Source of the DNA: Pedobacter frigiditerrae
GTDB lineage: Bacteria; Bacteroidota; Bacteroidia; Sphingobacteriales; Sphingobacteriaceae
Assembly: GCF_004331645.1 (NCBI RefSeq)
Contig: NZ_SJSK01000002.1
Span: 434,001 to 498,000 of the forward strand
Length of the DNA stretch: 64,000 bases
Direction of reading: 5' to 3'
Shown here: positions 35,076 to 43,637 of the stretch, piece after piece
How the letters are laid out: each line of letters begins with the position of its first letter
How positions within the stretch are numbered: position 1 is the first letter of the stretch
The notes under the pieces: model-generated
Told to the model about the DNA's origin: nothing
The model's database searches: none
Seen by the model: the letters and a program-made list of their open reading frames with translations, nothing else
Made by a program: the position numbers and the translations under genes

Positions 35076-35317
35076 TTTCAATATATAATTAAGCCAATAT
35101 ACAGCTTTTCGCAATTGGTAGGAAATCTTCAAAATTACCATAACTCATTAACCTTAAAACCAAGAGTTGTATTGATCAAGTTTATCAAACATTTTTAAAT
35201 AAGGCTTGTTAAGCATCAAACAAAAATATCTAACTATGAACCATTATAATCTTTGAGTCAACAACTGAAGCATTGAGATTATAATAGTTTTATCACTAAA
35301 ACAAAAACCATAAAAAA

Positions 35318-35905
35318 ATGAAAAAATTAGGATTTTTAAGTATGATCGTTATCGCTGCATTTGCTTTTCAAGGCTGTAGCAGTGAGCCAAAGGATTCAAA
35401 AGAAACTGCAGACAGTTTAAATGAAACCAAAGATACAACTACAAATGCAAACGCAACAGGCGGCATTGCGGTTGATGAAAATGATGCAAAATTTACAACT
35501 GACGCTGCCGCTGGTGGTATTGCAGAAGTTGAACTGAGTAAATTAGCTTTAACAAAAACTGCTAATGCCGAAATTAAAGCATTCGCTGATATGATGGTAA
35601 CAGATCATGGAAAAGCTAATGCTGATTTGATGGCTATTGCTTCAGCAAAGAACATTACCTTACCAACAGCATTAGATGAAACTCATCAGAAAAAATATGA
35701 TGATTTAGCTAAACTGACAGGAAAAGATTTTGATAAGGAATATGTAAAAGCAATGGTTGATGGTCATCAAAAAACTTGGGACTTATTAGATAAAGAATCA
35801 AAAGATGCAAATGATGCTGACTTAAAAGCTTTTGCCGCTAAAACAGCACCTGTTGTTAAAGGTCATTTAGATATGATCAAGAAAATACAAGATGCTTTAA
35901 AATAA
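35318..35905 (+). CDS. DUF4142 lipoprotein
   Basis: A 195-residue lipoprotein (lipobox FQGC, Cys about 20) with a Thr/Asn/Ala-rich linker to about residue 60 and a four-helix ferritin-like DUF4142 domain. Typical elements are AAAGGIAEVELSKLALTKTA, IKAFADMMVTDHGKAN and DLKAFAAKTAPVVKGHLDMI. These proteins are common, often stress-related, envelope proteins in Bacteroidota; the biochemical role is unknown. It has its own terminator at 35922-35958. Confidence 0.85.
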   Translation: MKKLGFLSMIVIAAFAFQGCSSEPKDSKETADSLNETKDTTTNANATGGIAVDENDAKFTTDAAAGGIAEVELSKLALTKTANAEIKAFADMMVTDHGKANADLMAIASAKNITLPTALDETHQKKYDDLAKLTGKDFDKEYVKAMVDGHQKTWDLLDKESKDANDADLKAFAAKTAPVVKGHLDMIKKIQDALK

Positions 35906-35921
35906 AAAAGACATTTTATAT

Positions 35922-35958
35922 AAAGGTTCTAGCTTACTAAGTAGCTAGAACCTTTTTT
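35922..35958 (+). terminator. Terminator after the DUF4142 gene
   Basis: AAAGGTTCTAGCT (35922-35934) pairs with AGCTAGAACCTTT (35943-35955) and is followed by T residues. Confidence 0.85.
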
Positions 35959-36270
35959 ATGTTTGAAAAGTTTGCCATAGCAGCCACTCAAACTATATTC
36001 TTCAAATAGATAATATTCCTTATGCTTTAGTGAGGTTGCACTTACACAATCTATCTGCAGCTTAGCTCAACAACAAGTTATTGTTGATTTAACATAATCA
36101 ACAATAAAGTTTTACAATGACTTTTTAACTAAATATTTGTATGTTTGAGACAACAAAATCCCTAATAACGCTCCTATTACTGAAATCATTTTATAGTATT
36201 TGGATATTTGTGGATTCAAGATAACCAAGTATTATTAACCCTGCTAAGCATATAAATCTCTAATGTGATT
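35959..36270. other. Gene-free upstream region of the AsnB-like gene
   Basis: About 310 bp without a credible coding frame. It holds the perfect 12-bp inverted repeat at 36078-36107 and a TATGTTTG box at 36140-36147 without a TTG at the right distance. The box would give a leader of about 115 nt. Confidence 0.6.
36078..36107. repeat. Perfect 12-bp inverted repeat upstream of the AsnB-like gene
   Basis: TTATTGTTGATT (36078-36089) and AATCAACAATAA (36096-36107) around TAACAT. It lies 33 bp upstream of the TATGTTTG box, so it could be an operator as well as a hairpin. Confidence 0.6.
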
Positions 36271-38115
36271 ATGAGTGGAATAACTGGATTTATAGACCAT
36301 AATCAAAAAATAAACGAAGCACATTTAATAGAGTCATCTAAAACATTACTTCATCGTGGAGGTAATGGAAACGACATTATTTTCGACAAAAAAGAACATT
36401 ACACTTTAGGCATTGCTAATCAACGTTTAGCTACAATAGATTTAAGCAAAAAAGCTTCACAGCCGCTAACCACAAATTGTGGTAATTACAGCATTACCTT
36501 AGATGGCACTATTTACAATTATTTAGAACTTAGGGAAACCTTGATTAAATATGGAGTAACATTTTCTACCCTAACAGACACTGAGGTTATACTAGAAGGT
36601 TATAAAAAATGGGGCTATAGATGCTTTGAAATGCTAGATGGCTCTTTTGCTTTTGCTATAATAGATAGAAAGTTAAACCAATTGTTAATTGCTAAAGACG
36701 AAATTGGAGCCAAGCCCATATATTATTACAAGGAGAAAGGGTTTTATGCCTTTGCCTCAGAAATTAGAGCGCTTCTTTCTTATCCAACAATAAAGAAAGA
36801 AATTAATAAAAATGCTATTCCCACTTTTTTCAGGTATGGTTATTTTATTGGAGAAGAAACCATCTATAATAATATAAATAAGTTTAAAAAAGGTACTTTA
36901 ACTACAATTGACGTTCATAGTGGAAATAGTTATGATAGCCCCTTAACCCGAAAACAGCTTATTCCCTCAATTTCCGAAAACAACTATACGGAAGAGCAAA
37001 TCTTAGACCATGTTGAAGATCTGCTAACAGAATCTATCTTAAAGCGAAATGTTGCTGATGTTTCAATTGGGGTTCTATTAAGCGGTGGTTTTGATAGTGC
37101 AACTGTTGCAGCTATTTTGCAAAAAAACCAGACAAAAAGAATAAAAACTTATACTGTAAGCTATAAAAATGAAAAGCTTGACGAAGCATTACAAGCTAGA
37201 AAAGTTGCCGAACATCTAAAAACAAATCATAAAGAATTTTACCTAGATAAAGTAGATGCCTTAAATATGGCAAAAAACTTATCAAATGTATTTGACGAAC
37301 CAATAGGCGACAGTAGTGCTATACCGTTATTATTTATTGCCGATAAAGTTAAAGATGATGTTAAGGTTTTATTAGGTTCTGAAGGTGGAGATGAATTATT
37401 TGGTGGCTACAGAACTTATGCAAAGGCAATTAAAATCAATTCCTTATTAAGTGGCAATCTTCCCAAATTACTTAAGGATGCTTTGATTAAATTCCTGATA
37501 AAAACACAGCCTAGAATGAAAGAGGTTTTAAAAGGAGAAGGCCTATTAAATAAATATCTAGCAATTAACGCCTGCTATAGTTTAAATCAAATAGGAAAAT
37601 TATTAAACGTTGATGTAAATATTCCTAATAAAACCAAGGGTAAGGCGCAAAATATTAAAGACTTGCTTATTCATGATTTGCACAATTATTTACCAAACAA
37701 TATCTTTTTAAAAAACGACAAGTGTTTTTCTCATTATGGTGTAGATAATAGAGACGCCTTATTAAAAAATGAATTGATTGCATATCTAGCCTCATTAGAT
37801 TCGAAATGGTTCATTAAAGATGGAGAACAAAAATATTTACTTAAAAAAATCACTTCTAAATACATACCATCGAGTTTTATAGCCAATCCAAAAAAAGGTT
37901 TTGTAATTCCATTAGCTAAGTGGCTAAAAACAATACTTAAACCATTAGTAGAAGAATACTTGTCGGAAGAGAAATTAAAGCAACATCAGTTATTTAATGT
38001 AAAAGAAGCATTAAAAATAAAATCATCATTTTATGTCCATAATACCGCCTATAATGCGCAAAGGGTTTGGCTATTATTACAATTTCAAATGTGGTATTAT
38101 AAATGGATGGCGTAA
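36271..38115 (+). CDS. Asparagine synthetase B-like protein lacking the glutaminase nucleophile
   Basis: A 614-residue AsnB-family protein. I chose the ATG at 36271 because it gives MSGITGF, aligning with the family start MCGIxGF; the frame upstream begins with GTG at 36265. The synthetase half looks intact: PP-loop SGGFDS (271-276), DEPIGDSSAIP and GSEGGDELFGGY. The glutaminase half keeps R52 (NQRLA) and D103 (TDTEVIL), but the catalytic Cys is S2. The usual NGEIYN reads DGTIYN (78-83), losing the oxyanion Asn and Glu. Glutamine hydrolysis is therefore unlikely; ammonia-dependent amidation or another acyl-adenylate chemistry is possible. It stands alone between terminators, not in a recognisable biosynthetic cluster. 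Confidence 0.85.
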   Translation: MSGITGFIDHNQKINEAHLIESSKTLLHRGGNGNDIIFDKKEHYTLGIANQRLATIDLSKKASQPLTTNCGNYSITLDGTIYNYLELRETLIKYGVTFSTLTDTEVILEGYKKWGYRCFEMLDGSFAFAIIDRKLNQLLIAKDEIGAKPIYYYKEKGFYAFASEIRALLSYPTIKKEINKNAIPTFFRYGYFIGEETIYNNINKFKKGTLTTIDVHSGNSYDSPLTRKQLIPSISENNYTEEQILDHVEDLLTESILKRNVADVSIGVLLSGGFDSATVAAILQKNQTKRIKTYTVSYKNEKLDEALQARKVAEHLKTNHKEFYLDKVDALNMAKNLSNVFDEPIGDSSAIPLLFIADKVKDDVKVLLGSEGGDELFGGYRTYAKAIKINSLLSGNLPKLLKDALIKFLIKTQPRMKEVLKGEGLLNKYLAINACYSLNQIGKLLNVDVNIPNKTKGKAQNIKDLLIHDLHNYLPNNIFLKNDKCFSHYGVDNRDALLKNELIAYLASLDSKWFIKDGEQKYLLKKITSKYIPSSFIANPKKGFVIPLAKWLKTILKPLVEEYLSEEKLKQHQLFNVKEALKIKSSFYVHNTAYNAQRVWLLLQFQMWYYKWMA

Positions 38116-38148
38116 AAAAGCGATGAGTTACACTAACCCATCGCTTTT
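38116..38148. terminator. Bidirectional terminator between the AsnB-like gene and tonB
   Basis: AAAAGCGATG (38116-38125) pairs with CATCGCTTTT (38139-38148), with partial pairing inside. Convergent genes end on either side. Confidence 0.75.
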
Positions 38149-38164
38149 ACATTAAATTGGAGTA

Positions 38165-39001
38165 TTAATTAGAGATAGTGTAATTAATTGGCATATTATA
38201 ACGAACCCTTACATTGGTATTATTCTGTTTTCCAGGTTCCCATTTTGGGGATTTTTTGATGACCCTCATTGCTTCATCATCACAGCCATAACCAATTCCA
38301 CGTACCAATTTCACATCAGATAACGTCCCATCTTTCTCGATTACAAAGCTGATATATACCTTACCTTGTACTTCATTTTCTTGGGCCATATAAGGGTACC
38401 TTAAATTTTTCTGTATAAATTTTGCCCAAGCTGCCATCCCGCCAGGAAATTCCGGGAATTTTTCAATACCTGAAGTTTCATATATTTTAGTGTCACTTTC
38501 TCCTTCAGTTCCTGTTCCGAAACCGCCACCAGTAGTTGGTGCTGGATCTGCATTACCTTTCCCGTCTTTTCCTTCTAAGTTAGTACTTCCAATTACGGCT
38601 GTTTGTAACTCCACACTAGTTGGCGGTGGAGTATCATCTATTGGATCTGCCACCACAACAGGAGCGACAAAAGCCTTTGTTTTTACTGGTTCTTGGGGCG
38701 CCGGCTCCTCTTGCTTTGGTTCTTCTTTTTTAGCTTCTTCCTTTTTCATTTCATGAATTGGTTCAATATCTTCAGTATTCATGACAACTTGGGTTACCTT
38801 AGGTTCAACGGGTTGCATTTGCGCATAAATCATTGGACCAACAAACAACAATACGAATACAGGCACTACGATCAATAGAGCTTTCGTCATGATACTAGAT
38901 GATTCTGACCTTAATGCATAAGCACCATAATTTTTGTTTCTGTTTTGGAATACGAGAGCAAGCCACTCACTGCCGTATAAATTTGATGAATTGTTAAACA
39001 T
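38165..39001 (-). CDS. tonB: TonB-family energy transducer
   Basis: A 278-residue envelope protein. A cytoplasmic N-terminus contains the Bacteroidota TonB start motif (LALVFQNRNKNYGAYALR, about 15-32). One transmembrane helix follows (about 40-60), then a Glu/Lys/Pro-rich periplasmic linker (KKEEAKKEEPKQEEPAPQEP). The C-terminal TonB domain reads FPGGMAAWAKFIQKNLRYP, GKVYISFVIEKDGTL and KSPKWEPGKQNNTNVRVRYN. It would power TonB-dependent receptors such as the three encoded here. No ExbB/ExbD genes are adjacent. It is divergent from glnN. Confidence 0.92.
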   Translation of the reverse strand: MFNNSSNLYGSEWLALVFQNRNKNYGAYALRSESSSIMTKALLIVVPVFVLLFVGPMIYAQMQPVEPKVTQVVMNTEDIEPIHEMKKEEAKKEEPKQEEPAPQEPVKTKAFVAPVVVADPIDDTPPPTSVELQTAVIGSTNLEGKDGKGNADPAPTTGGGFGTGTEGESDTKIYETSGIEKFPEFPGGMAAWAKFIQKNLRYPYMAQENEVQGKVYISFVIEKDGTLSDVKLVRGIGYGCDDEAMRVIKKSPKWEPGKQNNTNVRVRYNMPINYTISN

Positions 39002-39183
39002 AGCTTTTAGGTTTTTTTTAACTATGATGTTAGTTATTAAACAATTCCATAAAGAATTTTAAAAAAAATTAAAATAGCCAAACATTGATTTTTTACACAT
39101 TTTTAATTTTTTTAACATTATTGCCATTTTTATGTCCGTTTTAAGAAAAAACATTAAAATTTTACTAAAAATTTGAAATTTCA
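39002..39183. other. AT-rich divergent tonB-glnN spacer
   Basis: The 317-bp spacer between tonB and glnN is almost pure A/T on its tonB side, with many ATTTTTAAAA-like runs and no coding frame of interest. The glnN side carries the promoter (39184-39214) and the leader hairpin (39235-39294), listed separately. Confidence 0.6.
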
Positions 39184-39214
39184 TTGAAAAAATTGATAAA
39201 AAATTCTATTTTTG
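39184..39214 (+). promoter_or_regulatory. glnN promoter
   Basis: TTG at 39184-39186, 20 bp, then TATTTTTG at 39207-39214. A start near 39220 would give a leader of about 100 nt containing the inverted repeat at 39235-39294. Confidence 0.75.
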
Positions 39215-39234
39215 GATAAAATTTAAACAAATCA

Positions 39235-39294
39235 ATGAAACCATCATAAGTTTTACGTTTAAAACAAACAACAAAAAACTTATGATAGCTTCAT
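39235..39294 (+). promoter_or_regulatory. glnN leader inverted repeat (copy 2 of the element)
   Basis: ATGAAACCATCATAAGTTTT (39235-39254) pairs with the arm at 39275-39294, which ends GATAGCTTCAT, with two mismatches across 20 bases and a 20-nt loop. GCTTCAT ends exactly 24 nt before the ATG. It lies downstream of a good promoter, so the RNA hairpin should form in the mRNA. It is closely related to the mtaB copy, with both arms sharing ATCATAA. Confidence 0.68.
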
Positions 39295-39318
39295 AACAAA
39301 TAAAAAAATAACAAACTA

Positions 39319-41502
39319 ATGAAAAGTCTAAGAACAATTGCTCTAAAAGAGGCGCAAAATAGAATTTCTCCAGAAGTTCAAGCACCCTCATCAAAAATTT
39401 CTGATTTTTACGGTTCGAATGTTTTTGATAAGAAAAAGATGAGAGACTTCTTGTCTAAAGAAGTTTATGAAAAGTTAATCTCTACTATTGGCCAAGGTGA
39501 ATTAATTAATGCTGACGATGCTAACCAAATCGCATCAGCTATGAAAACTTGGGCAATGGCAAAAGGTGCTACTCATTACACGCACTGGTTTCAACCTTTA
39601 ACTGGTTCGACTGCTGAGAAACATGATTCATTTTTTGAGCCTAGTGGTGATGGAGCAATTGAGAAATTTGCCGGAAGTGCATTAGTTCAACAAGAACCAG
39701 ACGCTTCTAGTTTCCCTAACGGTGGTATTCGTAATACTTTCGAAGCTCGTGGTTACACTGCTTGGGATCCTTCTTCTCCAGCATTTATCATGGAAAGCAA
39801 AGCTGGTAAAACACTTTGTATTCCAACTGTATTTATTTCATACACCGGAGAATCTTTAGATTATAAAGCACCTTTATTAAAAGCATTAGCGGCAATGGAC
39901 AAAGCTGCTGTTGATGTTTGTCAATATTTCGATAAAAGCATCACTAAAGTAAATGCTTCTTTAGGTATTGAGCAAGAATATTTCTTAGTAGATCTTGCAT
40001 TGTTTAATGCTCGTCCAGATTTAGTAATGACTGGCCGTACTTTATTCGGACACATGTCTGCTAAAGGACAACAATTAGAAGACCACTATTTCGGTTCTAT
40101 TCCTGAGCGTGTATTTGCTTACATGGTAGATTTCGAAAATGAAGCTTTGAAATTAGGTATTCCTTTAAAAACTCGTCACAATGAAGTTGCACCTTCTCAA
40201 TTTGAGTGTGCACCTATTTATGAAGAAATCAACTTAGCTATTGATCACAATCAATTATTGATGGATTTAATGGAAAAAGTTGCTCGTCGTCATAACTTCA
40301 AAGTATTATTACACGAAAAACCATACGCAGGCATTAATGGTTCTGGTAAGCACAATAACTGGTCTCTAATTACAGATACTGGCAAAAACTTATTAGCGCC
40401 AGGAAAAACGCCTAAGAACAACCTAATGTTCTTAACATTCTTCGTAAATACAGTTAAAGCTGTTTATGAGCATGCAGATTTATTAAGAGCAAGTATCACT
40501 TCGGTAAGCAACGATCACCGTTTAGGTGCTAACGAAGCTCCACCAGCAATTATCTCTATCTTCTTAGGTCAACAACTAGATGAGATTTTAGATGAAATCG
40601 AGCACTCTCGTATCAGCAAAAAAGCAAAAGAAGATAATGGTTTGTGGTTAGGTATTCCTAAAATCCCTCAAATCACTTTAGATAACACAGATCGTAACCG
40701 TACTTCTCCATTCGCATTTACAGGTAACAAATTCGAATTAAGAGCTGTGGGTTCTTCTGCTAACTCTTCTGCTCCAATGACTGTTTTAAATGCAATCGTT
40801 GCAGATCAGTTAACTAAATTTAAGGTAGATGTAGATAAATTGATTAAAAAAGGCGATAAAAAAGACGTTGCTTTATTAACAGTTATCAAAAGATACATTA
40901 AAGAATCTAAAGATATCCGTTTCGAAGGAAATGGTTATAGCCAAGAGTGGGCTGATGAAGCTGCAAAACGCGGATTATCAAACATCAAAACTACTCCTAA
41001 AGCTTTAGATGCTTATGTAAGTGAAAAATCAACTGAGTTATTTACTAAAACTAATATTTTCAGCAAACGTGAACTACACGCACGTCATGAGATTTTATTA
41101 GAAAGTTTCTTCAGAAAATTACAAATCGAAGCTCGTGTAATGGGCGACGTGACCAATAGCCAAATTTTACCAGCTGCAATTGCTTATCAAAACATTTTGA
41201 TTGAGAATGCAAAAGGATTAAAAGACCTTGGTTTAAGTAAAGAAGCTATTGCTACTCCACTTGCAATTATCAGCACACTTTCTGAGCACATTGGCATTGT
41301 TAAAACTAATATCGATGCGATGTTAGAAGAACGCAAAAAAACCAATGCAATTGAAGACAGCCGTGATAAAGCAATCGGTTACGATGAAAAAGTTAAAGTT
41401 TACTTTGACACCATTCGTTACCACGTTGATAAATTAGAGCAAATTGTTGACGATAGCGTTTGGCCATTGCCTAAATTCAGAGAGTTATTATTCTTAAAAT
41501 AA
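39319..41502 (+). CDS. glnN: Type III glutamine synthetase
   Basis: A 727-residue glutamine synthetase of the large GSIII class, making glutamine from glutamate, ammonia and ATP. FYGSNVFDKKKMRDFLSKEV is a typical N-terminus. Class III blocks are THYTHWFQPLTGSTAEKHDS, GGIRNTFEARGYTAWDPSSP, SLGIEQEYFLVD, NEVAPSQFECAPIYEEIN and GINGSGKHNNWSL. Length is normal. It has a consensus promoter, a structured leader and a strong terminator at 41527-41557, so it is an independent unit. Nitrogen control through the leader is possible but unproven. Confidence 0.96.
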   Translation: MKSLRTIALKEAQNRISPEVQAPSSKISDFYGSNVFDKKKMRDFLSKEVYEKLISTIGQGELINADDANQIASAMKTWAMAKGATHYTHWFQPLTGSTAEKHDSFFEPSGDGAIEKFAGSALVQQEPDASSFPNGGIRNTFEARGYTAWDPSSPAFIMESKAGKTLCIPTVFISYTGESLDYKAPLLKALAAMDKAAVDVCQYFDKSITKVNASLGIEQEYFLVDLALFNARPDLVMTGRTLFGHMSAKGQQLEDHYFGSIPERVFAYMVDFENEALKLGIPLKTRHNEVAPSQFECAPIYEEINLAIDHNQLLMDLMEKVARRHNFKVLLHEKPYAGINGSGKHNNWSLITDTGKNLLAPGKTPKNNLMFLTFFVNTVKAVYEHADLLRASITSVSNDHRLGANEAPPAIISIFLGQQLDEILDEIEHSRISKKAKEDNGLWLGIPKIPQITLDNTDRNRTSPFAFTGNKFELRAVGSSANSSAPMTVLNAIVADQLTKFKVDVDKLIKKGDKKDVALLTVIKRYIKESKDIRFEGNGYSQEWADEAAKRGLSNIKTTPKALDAYVSEKSTELFTKTNIFSKRELHARHEILLESFFRKLQIEARVMGDVTNSQILPAAIAYQNILIENAKGLKDLGLSKEAIATPLAIISTLSEHIGIVKTNIDAMLEERKKTNAIEDSRDKAIGYDEKVKVYFDTIRYHVDKLEQIVDDSVWPLPKFRELLFLK

Positions 41503-41526
41503 GATTTCTTTCTTTATAACATTTAA

Positions 41527-41557
41527 GGCGTCCCGATTAGTCGGGACGCCTTTTTTT
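41527..41557 (+). terminator. glnN terminator
   Basis: GGCGTCCCGA (41527-41536), loop TTAG, TCGGGACGCC (41541-41550), then seven T. Confidence 0.92.
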
Positions 41558-42387
41558 GATTTGTCATCCTGAGTGCAATGTCCAAACTCTTCCTATCGTG
41601 TGGCCACAAATTATTGGAGCTTATTTTTGCTTCCTGCCTGCCGCAAGGCATCAAAGTTTTTGATGGGTGTATATTTTAAGGGTATGCGAGAATGCTTCGC
41701 ATTATTGAAGCATTAAAAGTATGTAAAAATACATCGTAAAAGGAAAGCACCAAATCATTCAATCCATTCGAACCAACATCGCTTTTGGGTCGTATCAGAG
41801 TCGTCTCTGCATCGTGACAGAATCACAATGAGTCCAATATGAGTCCAATATAAGTCCAATATGTGTCCAAGTATTTCGATAAAAACTTGGACTTTTTATA
41901 CATATATTTTAAAGTTACTATTGTAACATTCCAACTCAGTTACGATACTGTTACGAAGCAGACCCTAATCAGTAGCAATGCTGTCTCGACTGTATGACGA
42001 GCAATAGATAAAGGATATGGGAACACCTGCGTTATCTAAAAAATGGGCCCCTGCCTATCCTATCGTGTGATACATCTTTTTTTTTGCTTTGTTATGGCGT
42101 CATTTCCAGCTCGACTGGCAATCTTAATGCTATAGAAAGCGAATAGGCATACATAACGCTTTACGATTAGCTGTGCTGAGCCCTTCGGGGTTCCCGATGG
42201 CATGTGAATGACATCAGATTTTGAGACTTGTGTTCATAAGATAGAGGTAGTTATCGGGAGAGCCGAGGACTTGAAATCAAACGCCCGACTAACATTAAAA
42301 GATTCCCACTGTCGCTGCTTTTCAAACATCTTTATTACCAGCATAAACCTTTTACCTTTTTACCTTCCGCCTTTTACCTTAAAAACT
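41558..42387. other. Long gene-free region with repeats between glnN and purM
   Basis: About 830 bp with no frame I would call a gene; the frame at 42208-42411 has no start context or protein character. It holds a TTTGTCATCCTGAGTGCAAT fragment like the element at 57061-57076, a CTGCCTGCCGCAAGGCA palindrome (41633-41650), the word CCTATCGTGTG twice, and the 11-bp phased array at 41790-41893. Two tandem 11-mers starting GTTACGA lie near 41939-41960. It looks like an accretion of intergenic repeats. Confidence 0.6.
41790..41893. repeat. 11-bp phased repeat array (TCGT then TCCAA units)
   Basis: TCGT begins at 41790, 41801 and 41812. After a 10-bp unit, TCCAA begins at 41833, 41844, 41855 and 41866, all 11 bp apart. 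An inverted TTGGACT at 41887-41893 closes the array in near phase, so TCCAAGT and ACTTGGA can also pair. Only the short motif is conserved while the other bases vary, which is not how slippage repeats usually look. Confidence 0.65.
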
Positions 42388-42395
42388 TATCTTTG
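42388..42395 (+). promoter_or_regulatory. purM -7 element, possibly giving a leaderless mRNA
   Basis: TATCTTTG ends 5 bp before the purM ATG. With the usual spacing to the start site, transcription would begin at or next to the ATG. No good TTG is seen 19-21 bp upstream; that interval is a run of ACCTTTT-like words. Confidence 0.5.
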
Positions 42396-42400
42396 CACCA

Positions 42401-43582
42401 ATGAGCGATAATAGGTACAACCAACGTGGCGTTTCTGCATCAAAAGAAGATGTACATGCAGCTATTAAAAATATTGACAAGGGTATTTTCCCTCAAGCAT
42501 TTTGCAAAATCATTCCTGATATTTTAGGAGGTGATGAACAATATTGTAATATCATGCATGCCGATGGTGCCGGAACAAAATCTTCATTGGCCTATACCTA
42601 TTGGAAAGAAACAGGCGACATCTCTGTTTGGAAAGGAATTGCTCAAGATGCAATCATCATGAATTTAGATGATTTAATTTGTGTTGGCGCAACCGATAAC
42701 ATCTTATTATCATCAACAATTGGTAGAAATAAAAACCTAATTACAGGCGAAGTTATTGCCGCAATTATTAATGGAACTGAAGAAATTTTGGCTGACTTAA
42801 GGGCACTTGGAATTTCAATCTATTCTACTGGTGGTGAAACTGCCGATGTGGGCGATTTGGTAAGAACAATTATTGTTGACTCTACCGTTACCTGCAGAAT
42901 GAAACGTGATGAGGTGATCAGTAACCATACCATTCAAGATGGCGATGTAATTGTTGGCTTAGCTTCTTATGGTCAAGCAACTTATGAAACCGAATACAAC
43001 GGCGGAATGGGCTCAAATGGCTTAACTTCAGCACGCCATGATGTATTTGAAAAGTCTGTAGCGAATAACTATCCAGAAAGTTTTGACCCATCTGTTCCAT
43101 TTGATTTAGTTTTCTCTGGAGGTAAAAAATTAACTGACGAAGTTAAAATCGACGAGCAAAATAGCATAACCGCTGGTAAACTGGTTCTTTCGCCTACAAG
43201 AACTTATGCTCCAGTTCTTAAGCAGCTATTAGATTCTTACAGAAAAGAAATTCATGGCCTAGTTCATTGTAGCGGTGGCGCACAAACAAAGGTGCTTCAC
43301 TTTATTAATAACGATGTTCACGTAATTAAAGATAATCTTTTCCCTATCCCACCCCTATTTAAATTGATACAAGAGCAATCTGGCACAGATTGGAAAGAAA
43401 TGTACAAAGTATTTAATATGGGCCATAGAATGGAGGTTTATGTGCCACAAGCAATTGCTGATGACATTATTGCCATTTCAAAAAGCTTTAACATAGATGC
43501 TCAAATTATTGGAAGAGTAGAAAAAGGCAATCAAAAACAAGTAACGCTAACTAGCGAATTTGGCACTTTTATCTATAATTAG
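42401..43582 (+). CDS. purM: Phosphoribosylformylglycinamidine cyclo-ligase (AIR synthase)
   Basis: A 393-residue PurM-family enzyme for the fifth step of purine synthesis, forming AIR from FGAM with ATP. MSDNRYNQRGVSASKEDVHA is the expected start. HADGAGTKSSLAYTYWKETG and QDAIIMNLDDLICVGATDN hold the nucleotide and metal region, STGGETADVGDLV follows, and IHGLVHCSGGAQTKVLHFI with VFNMGHRMEVYV closes the C-terminal domain. It is the longer form usual in Bacteroidota. A -7 box abuts its start codon. Confidence 0.93.
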   Translation: MSDNRYNQRGVSASKEDVHAAIKNIDKGIFPQAFCKIIPDILGGDEQYCNIMHADGAGTKSSLAYTYWKETGDISVWKGIAQDAIIMNLDDLICVGATDNILLSSTIGRNKNLITGEVIAAIINGTEEILADLRALGISIYSTGGETADVGDLVRTIIVDSTVTCRMKRDEVISNHTIQDGDVIVGLASYGQATYETEYNGGMGSNGLTSARHDVFEKSVANNYPESFDPSVPFDLVFSGGKKLTDEVKIDEQNSITAGKLVLSPTRTYAPVLKQLLDSYRKEIHGLVHCSGGAQTKVLHFINNDVHVIKDNLFPIPPLFKLIQEQSGTDWKEMYKVFNMGHRMEVYVPQAIADDIIAISKSFNIDAQIIGRVEKGNQKQVTLTSEFGTFIYN

Positions 43583-43637
43583 TTCTGCTGAATAAACCAT
43601 TCTTCAATTTGCCTGTTTTAAATGTAAATTGTGCAAT

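Noticed and set aside
41790..41893. 11-bp array as a CRISPR
   Set aside because: The units are far too short, there are no spacers of constant length, and no cas genes are in the window.
42208..42411. Plus-strand open frame of 67 codons before purM
   Set aside because: It overlaps the purM start, contains the purM -7 box, and its product has no domain-like pattern. It lies in a repeat-rich spacer.
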